Assembly (NCBI GenBank): GCA_012523155.1
Contig: JAAYJB010000116.1
Coordinates: forward strand, 1-16,840
DNA from: Synergistaceae bacterium
GTDB lineage: Bacteria; Synergistota; Synergistia; Synergistales; Aminobacteriaceae
Direction: 5' to 3'
Length of the DNA: 16,840 nucleotides
Each line of letters opens with the position of its first letter. Within the stretch, counting starts at the first letter, position 1. A program made the translations under genes and the position numbers. Shown here piece after piece: positions 1 to 7,205 of this stretch. Below the pieces are notes generated by a model. The model saw nothing but the letters and a program-made list of their open reading frames with translations. It had not been told where the DNA came from and searched no databases.

Positions 1-292
1 CGGCGGCGGATTCCGTTTCCCGGCGGGGGAGTGCGAGGAGTGCAAGACGGTGATCCTCGAAGTCCTTCCGCTCAACAGTACGCCTTTCCCACAGAATGCG
101 CCCTTCTTCGGCGAGTGCGTGAAGTTCGGGCACTACGGAAGGAGAGACAAGCGTCACGTCGGCTCCTCCTTCCAGGAGAGTCCGTATCTTCCGCAGCGCC
201 ACCTGACCTCCCCCGGCCACCAGGATCGGCCCTGCAGAGGGGGAAAGGCAAACCATGAGGGAGAAATTTTCTTTTTCCCCTTTACTCATCAT
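1..292 (-). CDS. Precorrin-2 dehydrogenase / siroheme synthase N-terminal domain protein (Met8/CysG-N family), partial
   Basis: This gene runs off the left edge; about 97 N-terminal residues are visible. Family members oxidise precorrin-2 to sirohydrochlorin with NAD, and some also insert the metal (Fe or Co), so it would supply the corrin pathway encoded by its neighbours. The sequence shows the Rossmann nucleotide site (ILVAGGGQVALRK, about residues 23-35), then the family pattern LLEGGADVTLVSP and EEGRILWERR. I start it at the ATG at 292 because GGAGG at 299-303 lies 6 nt upstream; the in-frame ATG at 289 is also possible. It overlaps the 3' end of hemA by 11 nt, which suggests translational coupling. 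The catalytic Asp region and any C-terminal fusion (for example a uroporphyrinogen methyltransferase or HemA/HemD part) lie outside the window, so I give no symbol. The family call is secure; whether it also chelates metal cannot be judged. Confidence 0.85.
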   Translation of the reverse strand, partial: MMSKGEKENFSLMVCLSPSAGPILVAGGGQVALRKIRTLLEGGADVTLVSPSVVPELHALAEEGRILWERRTVERKDFEDHRLALLALPRRETESAA

Positions 293-1430
293 CCGGGTCC
301 TCCATTTCACCTGCCAGTATCTTCCAGAGCCTTCGTGCGTGGGGATCGGATTCGGAGAAAGCAGGTGAGAGCAGTGCTTTTACAATGCTCCATCCCATCC
401 GGCGAAGATGGTCCGCATCGGCGCCCGTTTTTCGGGCTGTCCGGTTCGCACGGTCGGCCACGATCCGTTCAGCCCGCAGAAGAACCAGACGCTTGTAGGT
501 CTCGGCGGAGAGGGCCGTGAGTTCGGCACAGATGGACTGTGCGGCATCCACTGCCTCTGATTCAAGTTTCCGGAGTTTTTTTCTGTATTCTGCTGTTACT
601 TCCCCGGCTGTTTCCGCAAGGTCGTCAATTGAAAGAAGAAACGCCTGGGAGCTATTGTCCCTTTCGACCTGGGGCGGAGATCCGAGGTCGAAGATATACT
701 GGTTTTTCTCTGCGCAGCACGCCTGGAAAACGGGATACGGAGCCCCTGTGCAAAAGAAAAGAGCATCGAATTTCCCTGCCTTGCCCATCCATTCTTCCCA
801 CGGCAGGACGGGAGAACCAAACTGTTCAGCGAGCATCCTGCAACGGCCCCCGGAACGGTTCGTCACCGAAAAAGCGACCCCCAGCCCTGACAGGATACGG
901 GCTGTCTCCGTTCCCATCTCGCCGGCACCTATTATCAGGGCCCGGATATCTGGAAACAGCTCATGGGTTCTCAACCTTTCCGCCATGAGCCATGGGACCG
1001 ACGGTTCTCTTCCGGGGTGATAGCACGTTCTCAGGAGCTTCGCCATGCGAAAGGCTCCCTGGAACATTCTGTGGAGCCAGGCGCCGCAGAGGTCAGCCGC
1101 ACCGCCGTAGCTGTCGCGGATCTGGCCGACTATGGATGATTCGCCGCAGGCCATGCTCTCCAGGCCGAGGAGGACGCGCAGAAGATGAAGGACCGCCTCT
1201 TCCCCGGAAAAGACCCGTGCGTGGGGATCCGCGAGTACTTTCGGGACGGTTCCTCCCGGCGGAAGGCGCAGATACAGCTCCGTTCTGTTGCATGTTGCCA
1301 CCGGCACAGCCTCAAGGATAATTCCCCGTTCCTTCAGTCCCGGAAGGGCGGTCCACATTCCCTTCGCGGCATCTCTCTCAGCGGTGGAGGCAATTGAATA
1401 ATCCAGGCTCAGGCAGCGAAGTTCTTTCAT
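282..1430 (-). CDS. hemA: Glutamyl-tRNA reductase
   Basis: The enzyme reduces glutamyl-tRNA(Glu) to glutamate-1-semialdehyde with NADPH, the first step of C5-pathway tetrapyrrole synthesis in the cytoplasm. Visible family marks, numbered from this start, are the catalytic Cys47 in ATCNRTELY, His82 followed by GLESMACGE and the GQI motif (about 82-104), and the NADPH site IIGAGEMG near 167. At 382 residues it is shorter than the usual 420-440. The normally conserved N-terminal motif (NHKTAPVEIRE type) reads as LDYSIASTAERD, so the protein is a diverged version. I chose the ATG at 1430 because it forms an ATGA overlap with the stop of the upstream gene and has a GGAGG-like sequence about 11-13 nt upstream. 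The GTG at 1442 would sit almost on that site. Its place in a B12 operon suggests it boosts precursor supply for corrin synthesis under riboswitch control. Confidence 0.93.
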   Translation of the reverse strand: MKELRCLSLDYSIASTAERDAAKGMWTALPGLKERGIILEAVPVATCNRTELYLRLPPGGTVPKVLADPHARVFSGEEAVLHLLRVLLGLESMACGESSIVGQIRDSYGGAADLCGAWLHRMFQGAFRMAKLLRTCYHPGREPSVPWLMAERLRTHELFPDIRALIIGAGEMGTETARILSGLGVAFSVTNRSGGRCRMLAEQFGSPVLPWEEWMGKAGKFDALFFCTGAPYPVFQACCAEKNQYIFDLGSPPQVERDNSSQAFLLSIDDLAETAGEVTAEYRKKLRKLESEAVDAAQSICAELTALSAETYKRLVLLRAERIVADRANRTARKTGADADHLRRMGWSIVKALLSPAFSESDPHARRLWKILAGEMEDPDDE

Positions 1431-3151
1431 GTTTTGCGGCACCCCTCCCTGTCCGCCCGTTCTGTCCGGTATCCCCGCCGGTCAAGGAGCACATTCCCTT
1501 CCTGCTCGACAGATGATCCCGGAAGGAGGATGAGCGTCCTCATATCGACCCTGCCGGCATCCAGTTCAGAGAGGGGTATCCGCAGGACCGAAGCGCCCGG
1601 CCGTCCTGCGTCCCTGACAAGGCAGGCTACACTGTACCCGCGGGAAGAAAAGATCGTTCGGACCTCGGCCAGTTTTTCTCCGAGCCCCCGCTTCACGGGA
1701 TTGTAAAGAGCGGCCGTCAGCCCGGAGAGGGCTGCCCCTTCGAGGCCCCGCCTGACGTTTTCCCACGGCTGCAGGTAGTCGGACAGGGAGAGCAGGACAA
1801 GACCATTGACGTAAGGAGCTCCGACCATGATCCCGGCGGCCTGCGCGGCAGTGATGCCCGGCACCGGCTCGGCGGGCACTCTGCCCCGCGCTTTCCTGAG
1901 GGCGAGCCCTGCCAGGCCGAAGAGAACGGGGTCTCCACCCGAGAGGAGCACCACCTTATTGCCCTGTTCCGCCAGGAATATGGCCCTGTCCACCCGTTTT
2001 TCCTCCTCGCCCATGACGTACGACTCCACGGTTTTCCCCTCCAGCCATTCCGGGGGAAGAAGCTCGACGTAGAGACGGTATCCGATCACCGCATCAGCTT
2101 CCTCCAGCACCCGCCGTCCCTGGAGCGTGAGGTAGTCACCGTTTCCGGGGCCCGTTCCCAGGATCGAGAGTTTTCCTCCGGCATGTCGCGAGAGAAGAGC
2201 GAGTGCTGCAGTGGCACCGTCCTGGGAGATCCTCGGCCCCAGGAGCGTTCCGGCTGAAGCGGCGCATGGTTCTGCTGCCCCCGGGAGTCCGAAATGACGG
2301 GATGCGGCGGAAGGAGTGAAATCGGAACCGAGGGAGAGGAGAGTCTCCCTGTCGACGCAGCACAGGGGGACGCCAAGCTCTGCGGCCAGGGTCCTGAGCC
2401 CCGGTTCATCCTGCTTCTCGGGGATGGTGCGGATCTCGGCGAGGCTTTCGGGCAGCAGATCCTGCTCTTCAAGGGCACGGAAAAGTACCGTGCGAAGCGT
2501 TTCCGGAGGGATTCCCTTTCTGCAGCCCATTCCCGCAGCGATGCACCTGGGGATGAGCCGGACCTGCCCGGGAGCCTGGGAAAAGCGGTGCGGCGAGATG
2601 ATCACCGCGGCGGCGTCCCGGAAGTCTGTCCGGGAATATTCATCCGGCAGCGGGGGAAAAGAGTCCGGAATATCGCTCCACCACAGAAGGGATCCCTGTT
2701 CGAGGAGCCTTCTGTTCACCGAGGGAAGGCTGTCCCTGCCGAGGAGCGTCCAGTTCCGCCTGGAGGCCAGCAGATCCGGAGCAGTGAGACCGGCACGGTC
2801 GCTGCTGGTGGTCAGAAGGACCTCGGCGCCGAGGCGTTTTGCGAGCAGTTCAGCCAGATCCCTCCCTCCTCCGAGATGGCAGCCCGTCACGGGAAGGATC
2901 ATCCCGCCGTCCTCTGTGACCACTATGACCGCAGGGTCCTCCGCCTTGTCCCTGAGGTGCGGAGCCGATGCCCGCACGGCTATTCCGAGGGAGGAAAGGA
3001 ATACAAGGGCGTCGGATTCACCCCATAGTTTCGATACTGTCTTTGACAGGGAACCCGGCGCTACCCTGACGACAGTTTCGTCGGTCGTAAGCGCCAGTTT
3101 TCGCGCAGTCCGCTCCCCGGGAGCCGAGAAGCAGAGGATCGCCGTCCTCAT
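1427..3151 (-). CDS. cbiGH: CbiG-CbiH fusion: cobalt-precorrin-5A hydrolase + precorrin-3B C17-methyltransferase
   Basis: A 574-residue protein joins two consecutive corrin-ring enzymes. Residues 1 to about 320 resemble CbiG, which opens the lactone of cobalt-precorrin-5A and releases the two-carbon fragment. They include the core region GCHLGGGRDLAELL (about 90-103), a variant of the usual GGHxGGAN, and the C-terminal CbiG domain (IPRCIAAGMGCRKG, about 200-213). From about residue 327 a SAM-dependent methyltransferase of the CbiH/CobJ type follows: LGTGPGNGDYLTLQG, LLSGGDPVLFG and the PGITAAQAA region. It methylates C17 with ring contraction. The start at 3151 gives an ATGA overlap with cbiF and has GGAGA 7 nt upstream; an upstream start at 3226 would only add 25 unlikely residues. 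CbiG-CbiH order in one chain makes sense, because their steps are close in the anaerobic route. The domain calls are strong; activity of the variant GCHLGGGR motif is untested. Confidence 0.93.
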   Translation of the reverse strand: MRTAILCFSAPGERTARKLALTTDETVVRVAPGSLSKTVSKLWGESDALVFLSSLGIAVRASAPHLRDKAEDPAVIVVTEDGGMILPVTGCHLGGGRDLAELLAKRLGAEVLLTTSSDRAGLTAPDLLASRRNWTLLGRDSLPSVNRRLLEQGSLLWWSDIPDSFPPLPDEYSRTDFRDAAAVIISPHRFSQAPGQVRLIPRCIAAGMGCRKGIPPETLRTVLFRALEEQDLLPESLAEIRTIPEKQDEPGLRTLAAELGVPLCCVDRETLLSLGSDFTPSAASRHFGLPGAAEPCAASAGTLLGPRISQDGATAALALLSRHAGGKLSILGTGPGNGDYLTLQGRRVLEEADAVIGYRLYVELLPPEWLEGKTVESYVMGEEEKRVDRAIFLAEQGNKVVLLSGGDPVLFGLAGLALRKARGRVPAEPVPGITAAQAAGIMVGAPYVNGLVLLSLSDYLQPWENVRRGLEGAALSGLTAALYNPVKRGLGEKLAEVRTIFSSRGYSVACLVRDAGRPGASVLRIPLSELDAGRVDMRTLILLPGSSVEQEGNVLLDRRGYRTERADREGCRKT

Positions 3152-3921
3152 GAAAGGCTCTCCCTGTACCCGTGCCCGAATGACGGTGAATAGAGCAGGC
3201 TTCTGGCAGAATGATCCGCGAGGCACTGCCCTGCGATAATGAGCGCGTGGCGGGTTATACCGTGCTCCGCCATAAGCGCGGGCAGTTCTGACAGGGGGGC
3301 CGTGAGGATCATCTCGTCCTCCCAGGATGCACGGTAGACGCAGGCGGACGGGGTATCCGGTGATATCCCTCCTGCTGTAAGGTCTGAAATAACTTCAGAT
3401 GCCTGGTCGGCGCTCAGGAAAATCACCATTGTGGTCCCTGCCGCCGCGAGAAGCTTCAGGTCCTCCCGTGGAGGGACCGGAGTCCGGCCGGATCTCCGGG
3501 TGCAGATCACTGTCTGGTTGCCGCCGGGTACAGTGTACTGGATCCCCATGGCCGCAGCGGCCGCCTGAAGGCTGCTGACCCCCGGAATAAACCTGACGGA
3601 ACAGCCGAGTTCCTCAAGCATCCTCTTCTGTTCGGCGACCGCACCGAAGAGACTCGGGTCGCCGGTATGGAGCCGAACAACGTTTTTTCCCCTCCCGGCT
3701 GCTTCCGCCATGAGCGTTACCTGCTCCTCAAGGGAGAGCCCCGAAGAATCCTCCTTTTCACAACATGGCCGGCAGAAGGCGAGAATTTCCCTGTTCACCA
3801 GGCTGCCCGCGTACAGCACGAGATCCGCCTCCTCGAGGGCTTTTTTCCCCTTGAGTGTCAGCAGTTCGGGATCTCCCGGGCCTGCACCGGCGAAGAGAAT
3901 GATTCTTTCAGCTCGTTCCAT
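3148..3921 (-). CDS. cbiF: Cobalt-precorrin-4 C11-methyltransferase (CbiF/CobM)
   Basis: A 257-residue SAM-dependent tetrapyrrole methylase that methylates C11 of cobalt-precorrin-4. It shows the family's signature order: glycine-rich GAGPGDPELLTLKG (about 12-25), YAGSLVN (about 37-43), RLHTGDPSLFGA (about 83-94) and IPGVSSLQAAAA (about 112-123), followed by YTVPGG near 129-134, typical of CbiF/CobM rather than CbiL or CbiH. The length matches the family. The ATG at 3921 overlaps the end of cbiET by 14 nt, and the Shine-Dalgarno sequence before it is weak, so translation is probably coupled to the upstream gene. Its own stop overlaps the next start as ATGA. The assignment is firm; CobM-type activity on a metal-free substrate is excluded only by the CbiD/CbiG context. 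Confidence 0.95.
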   Translation of the reverse strand: MERAERIILFAGAGPGDPELLTLKGKKALEEADLVLYAGSLVNREILAFCRPCCEKEDSSGLSLEEQVTLMAEAAGRGKNVVRLHTGDPSLFGAVAEQKRMLEELGCSVRFIPGVSSLQAAAAAMGIQYTVPGGNQTVICTRRSGRTPVPPREDLKLLAAAGTTMVIFLSADQASEVISDLTAGGISPDTPSACVYRASWEDEMILTAPLSELPALMAEHGITRHALIIAGQCLADHSARSLLYSPSFGHGYRESLS

Positions 3922-5155
3922 GGATCGTACCGTCCTTGTCTGTATTCTTGTCCCCGTAAATGAGAAACACCGGGTTTGCCGCAGAGAGCATCCAGGATTC
4001 CCCCGCTCCGACAGCCGAGGAAGCGTTCACATGCATCAGACATGGAACGGCTCCGAGCCCTTTCAGGGTATGCCATGCCCTGTCCGCTGTAGAGGGCATA
4101 TTCGCCGTAACGAGAAGGCGTCCACCCGGAAGAAGTTTCCGCCATGAAGAGCGGATGATCTGCTCCGCTGAACCTCCGTGTCCGCCCACAACAGCCCTGC
4201 TGCATGACGGGAGTGAAGCGAGCGCTTCGGGAGCTTCCCCCTCAACAATGCGTGCTGAGGAACCGGCTCCGGCCCTGTGGATGTTCCGTTCGACAACAGC
4301 AGCTGCTTCCGGCAACCGTTCCACGGCGTATACAATGCCTTTTCCGGCCCTTCTTGCCAGTTCGACAGTTATTCCTCCCGATCCTGCCCCGACCTCAAGA
4401 ACAGTCTGGCCGTCCAGGGGATAGAGCAGTGATACTGCCAGGGCCCGGCATGCTGCCTTTGAGAGGGGAACTCCCGGAGTCCTGTCGAACCATTCGTCCG
4501 GGAGCACTCCGAGTGCGGACGGAGGAAGAGGCCCCGCCTCAAGAAGAAGCAGGGCGAGTCCCTCTGAAGAAGATCCACGGCTGAGGTCCGAGAGCGATGA
4601 CCTGATGATCCGCTCGTCATGGTAGCCCAGCCTCTCCGCGAGAACGGCTTCCCTGTCGGGAAATCCTGCGCCGCAAAGGTATTTGGCCACTTTCGGGCCG
4701 GTATTCTTCGAGTCGAGGAAGAACAGTGTCCTGCAGTCCCCCCTGATGAATCTGCAGGCATCTTCCAGAGGTCGTCCATGCAGGCTTGCTATCTCTGTCC
4801 CGTTCCACTGGATACCCAATTTGGCGAAGAGAAGCTGAAAACTGCTCACTCCCGGGATTACCTCGTACTCGTCAGGGGAGAAGCGGGCCGTGATTTTGCC
4901 GAGCAGGCTGAAAAGGCACGGGTCACCTGAAAGCAGCAGGACCGTCTTTCCGCAGTGCCGTTTTTCCGCCAGTACGTCGAGAAAACTGTCGAGTTCTCCC
5001 TCCATGGGGAGAAGAATTTTCCCCGAACCGTTGAAGGGGACGAGATGCCGGGGAGCTCCTGCAAGGATTTCTGCACCGGCGATCGCATCTTTTGCAGCCG
5101 GCACAAGGAAGCCGTCACTTCCTGGACCTATTCCGACGACGGTAATTCTGTCCAT
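3908..5155 (-). CDS. cbiET: CbiE-CbiT fusion: cobalt-precorrin-7/6B C5,C15-methyltransferase (decarboxylating), CobL-like
   Basis: A 415-residue bifunctional enzyme that methylates C5 and C15 and removes the C12 acetate carboxyl of the corrin ring. Residues 1 to about 212 are a CbiE-type SAM methylase: VVGIGPGSDGFLVPAA near the N-terminus, LLLSGDPCLFSLLG (about 73-86) and VIPGVSSFQLLFAKLG (about 99-114). Residues from about 222 are CbiT: DEWFDRTPGVPLSK, the Rossmann motif VLEVGAGSGGITVELA (252-267), then VVGGHGGSAEQII (about 322-334). The start at 5155 has AAGGAG 8 nt upstream and overlaps cbiD by 28 nt, a long overlap that is consistent with coupling. The fused arrangement is known from CobL of the aerobic route and from many anaerobic operons annotated cbiET, so the fusion is not new. 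The last dozen residues (NTDKDGTIHGTS) look like an unstructured tail. Confidence 0.95.
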   Translation of the reverse strand: MDRITVVGIGPGSDGFLVPAAKDAIAGAEILAGAPRHLVPFNGSGKILLPMEGELDSFLDVLAEKRHCGKTVLLLSGDPCLFSLLGKITARFSPDEYEVIPGVSSFQLLFAKLGIQWNGTEIASLHGRPLEDACRFIRGDCRTLFFLDSKNTGPKVAKYLCGAGFPDREAVLAERLGYHDERIIRSSLSDLSRGSSSEGLALLLLEAGPLPPSALGVLPDEWFDRTPGVPLSKAACRALAVSLLYPLDGQTVLEVGAGSGGITVELARRAGKGIVYAVERLPEAAAVVERNIHRAGAGSSARIVEGEAPEALASLPSCSRAVVGGHGGSAEQIIRSSWRKLLPGGRLLVTANMPSTADRAWHTLKGLGAVPCLMHVNASSAVGAGESWMLSAANPVFLIYGDKNTDKDGTIHGTS

Positions 5156-6276
5156 GTCCGGATCTCCTTTCCCGCTGCAGGAAAACTTCCGAGGACTTCA
5201 CCCTCCAGGGAGAGCACACCGACTCCGAGAGGAACAGTCCCTCCAAGGAGGAGAGAACACCGCATGTGGGTCCGCTCTGCCACGAGGGAAAAAACGGAGG
5301 AGAGGTTCCATTTCCTGAGGAGAAGAACGGCCTCTTCTGCGAGGGGGAGGGAAAGTATCTCCCGGATCTGTTCCTTCGTTGCTCCTTCTGCGCCGGCACA
5401 TGCTGCAAGTGTTTCGAGACGCGCGTCGCCAAACTCGCAGTTTGTGTTGAAAAGTCCTGCAGCCACTTTAGCCCACTTGCCCACATGACCGTAGAGGAAT
5501 ACTTCAGCTGCTCCCGCCGAGACACATGACGTGAGCGCATGCCCCACGTGGTCGCCTATCCGTACGACCAGTTCACCGGGAACCTGGAATCGCTCCCGCA
5601 GGCATTGTTCTCCCACGTATCCCGGCACGAGAAAAACCGCCCCGGGCCGTGAAGAATCGAAAGCTACCGCTGACGAGATGTAGAGGTCTATAGAGGACAG
5701 GTACGCCGCGGTGGACTTGGGCTCAACAATGCCAGTGGTTCCCAGAATAGAGATGCCTCCTTCAATGCCGAGCCTCGGATTCCACGTGTTTTTCGCCCTT
5801 TTTTCCCCTTCCGGCGCTGAAATAGTGATCTCCACACCCTGGCCGGGGGGCATAACGGACCCGACTTCCGTCTCGATCATTCTCCTCGGACCTGGATTGA
5901 TCGCCCATTCACCGGGCTGGACGGGAAGTCCCTTTCGGGTTATGCGCCCTATCCCCGGCCCCCCGGAAATGCGTACGCCGGAGTTTTCGATCCTCCGTGC
6001 CCGGGCAAAGATCAGCATGCCGTCCGTTCCATCAGGGTCGTCGCCTGAATCCTTCCGCACGGCACATCGGGCCGTTGCTCCGGAAAAGGAGCATTCCTCA
6101 AGCGGAAGGGTGATGCCCTGTCCTCCGGGGAGGGTTATGGAAACGGATGAAACGATTTCCCGGGAAAAGAGCATCATGGCCGCCCCTTTGGCAGCCGCAG
6201 CCGCACAGCTCCCGGTGGTGTATCCCCGTCTCATGCCGCCGATGTATCCAAGAGAATCGAACACGGGGGAGCCCAT
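5128..6276 (-). CDS. cbiD: Cobalt-precorrin-5B C1-methyltransferase (CbiD)
   Basis: A 382-residue CbiD, the C1-methyltransferase specific to the oxygen-independent B12 pathway. The diagnostic N-terminal stretch RRGYTTGSCAAAAAKGAA begins at residue 16. Further family marks are DDPDGTDGM (about 69-77), GGPGIGRITRKGLPVQPGEW with AINPGPRRMI around 100-130, and GGISILGTTGIVEPKS (about 153-168). The ATG at 6276 lies 5 nt after the cbiC stop and has AAGGGG/AAGG upstream inside the end of cbiC; an internal ATG 14 codons later, directly before RRGYTTG, is possible but has no better ribosome site. CbiD together with CbiG in the same transcript shows that the anaerobic (early cobalt insertion) route is used. 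The length is typical and nothing looks damaged. Confidence 0.95.
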   Translation of the reverse strand: MGSPVFDSLGYIGGMRRGYTTGSCAAAAAKGAAMMLFSREIVSSVSITLPGGQGITLPLEECSFSGATARCAVRKDSGDDPDGTDGMLIFARARRIENSGVRISGGPGIGRITRKGLPVQPGEWAINPGPRRMIETEVGSVMPPGQGVEITISAPEGEKRAKNTWNPRLGIEGGISILGTTGIVEPKSTAAYLSSIDLYISSAVAFDSSRPGAVFLVPGYVGEQCLRERFQVPGELVVRIGDHVGHALTSCVSAGAAEVFLYGHVGKWAKVAAGLFNTNCEFGDARLETLAACAGAEGATKEQIREILSLPLAEEAVLLLRKWNLSSVFSLVAERTHMRCSLLLGGTVPLGVGVLSLEGEVLGSFPAAGKEIRTWTELPSSE

Positions 6277-6281
6277 GTGCC

Positions 6282-6929
6282 TTACCCCTTCACTGCAAGC
6301 CGTATGACGGCGTTGATTATAGCTGTGGCCGCAGCGCTCCCCCCCCTGGGCCCCTCATGGGTGATCCAGGGACAGTCAAGCTTTGTCAGTTCGTCGTGGG
6401 ATTCCGCGGCACCGACGAAGCCCACGGGAATTCCCGCTACAAGGGCAGGAATGCACAGACCTTTTTCCACCATGTCGCACACCTCGAAGAGTGCAGTGGG
6501 AGCGTTCCCGATGGCAACAACCGCACCGTCAAGCAGGGGAAGGGCCTTCCTCATGGCCGCCCTTGCCCGGGTCGTGTGCCTTCGCTTTGCTTCTTCCGCC
6601 ACGTCGGCATCGTTCAGGAAACAGAGGACGGGACTTCCGGTCCGTTCCGCGGCTGACCGGCGGATTCCCGACCGTACCATTTCCACGTCGGTAATGATGG
6701 GGGCTCCCCTTCGGATGGCCTCTATACCTGATTCCACCGCACCCGGAGAAAACAGGAACGTCTTTGCCCATTCCACGTCCGTTGTGGCGTGGGCGATGCG
6801 CAAAACGACCTCTCTTTCCTCAGCGGTTCCGCTGTAGTCTCCCATGAGGCTTTCAAGTATCCTGAAACTTTTCTTTTCGATCTCTTCTGGTGAAAGAAAA
6901 CGGTCCGGTTTTTCCGTTCTGTTATCCAT
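6282..6929 (-). CDS. cbiC: Cobalt-precorrin-8 methylmutase (CbiC/CobH)
   Basis: A 215-residue enzyme that moves the C11 methyl to C12 to give cobyrinate. The catalytic His is His47 in RIAHATTDVEWA. Other conserved blocks are GAPIITDVEMVRSGIRR (about 75-91), TTRARAAM (about 119-126), IGNAPTALFEV (about 140-150) and the VGFVGAAESHDEL region near 170-182, which matches the family's substrate-binding end. It is the first gene of the operon and the direct target of the leader regulation: AGGAGG at 6934-6939 is only 4 nt from the ATG and is immediately preceded by the U-run of the intrinsic terminator. The methylmutase acts late in the pathway although its gene comes first, which is common in anaerobic cbi operons. 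The assignment is firm. Confidence 0.95.
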   Translation of the reverse strand: MDNRTEKPDRFLSPEEIEKKSFRILESLMGDYSGTAEEREVVLRIAHATTDVEWAKTFLFSPGAVESGIEAIRRGAPIITDVEMVRSGIRRSAAERTGSPVLCFLNDADVAEEAKRRHTTRARAAMRKALPLLDGAVVAIGNAPTALFEVCDMVEKGLCIPALVAGIPVGFVGAAESHDELTKLDCPWITHEGPRGGSAAATAIINAVIRLAVKG

Positions 6930-6933
6930 GAAA

Positions 6934-6939
6934 CCTCCT
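6934..6939 (-). promoter_or_regulatory. Ribosome binding site of cbiC, abutting the leader terminator
   Basis: AGGAGG on the minus strand lies 4 nt before the cbiC ATG at 6929. Only one or two bases separate it from the terminator U-run, so the riboswitch may affect ribosome access as well as transcription. Confidence 0.8.
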
Positions 6940-6940
6940 C

Positions 6941-6979
6941 AAAAAAGGGCGGACCCCTGCGAAAAGGGGCCCGCCCTTT
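6941..6979 (-). terminator. Intrinsic terminator of the cobalamin riboswitch leader
   Basis: On the minus strand a 13-bp stem (arms 6965-6977 and 6946-6958) with loop UUUCGC is followed by six U (6941-6946). All pairs are Watson-Crick except one G.U. The same site read on the plus strand would hold an A.C mismatch instead, which supports minus-strand function. It sits between the aptamer and cbiC, so it is the likely transcription-off element of the riboswitch. Confidence 0.9.
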
Positions 6980-7003
6980 GATCCTGATGAAAAACCGGAG
7001 ATC

Positions 7004-7023
7004 TTCAGGGAAGCCGACCTGAA
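7004..7023 (-). promoter_or_regulatory. Leader hairpin between aptamer and terminator
   Basis: Perfect 6-bp inverted repeat (TTCAGG / CCTGAA) with an 8-nt loop on the minus-strand transcript. Its loop-side sequence GGCUUCCCU (7007-7015) is also complementary to the aptamer segment at 7066-7074, so this hairpin and that pairing exclude each other. It is probably part of the expression platform. Confidence 0.55.
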
Positions 7024-7051
7024 CCCTCGCAGGCGTCAAACCGAATATTCC

Positions 7052-7205
7052 ATCAAGGGTTTTCTGGCTTCCCTCATCCTTGCCCGCCCCTTCCCGGGTT
7101 TTTCCCGGTGGTTTAGCGGACTCGTCAGGTACACAGCGGCGGGACCGCGCCGGAATCTCACCGGCCTTCCCCCTGGATTGGAATTCTGTACGAAATTACC
7201 TCAAT
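7052..7205 (-). ncRNA. Cobalamin riboswitch aptamer
   Basis: Read on the minus strand, the region carries the landmarks of the cobalamin (RF00174-type) aptamer in order: GAGGTAATTTC near 7192-7202, GGGGGAAGGCCGGTGAGATTCC (7150s-7170s, P4 region), the GCGGTCCCGCCGCTGTG core (about 7133-7150), GACGAGTCCG and AAACCACC (about 7107-7125), and AAGGATGAGG followed by GAAGCCAGAAAACC (about 7058-7083). The last motif differs slightly from the common GCCAGGAGACC form. A 7-bp closing stem is possible between 7199-7205 and 7052-7058, with two G.U pairs. Family members bind adenosyl- or other cobalamins and switch off B12 genes; here it lies upstream of cbiC and the terminator. The exact ends are approximate. 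Confidence 0.93.

Noticed and set aside
1430..1442. GTG start of hemA at 1442
   Set aside because: It would lie almost on the ribosome site; the ATG at 1430 has a better distance and the ATGA overlap.
1427..3226. Longer start of the CbiG-CbiH fusion at 3226
   Set aside because: The extra 25 residues do not belong to CbiG. The ATG at 3151 has a ribosome site and an ATGA overlap with cbiF.
2316..3239. 307- and 244-codon open frames on the plus strand
   Set aside because: They lie opposite the clear CbiG coding region and show Ser/Arg-rich, domain-free translations.
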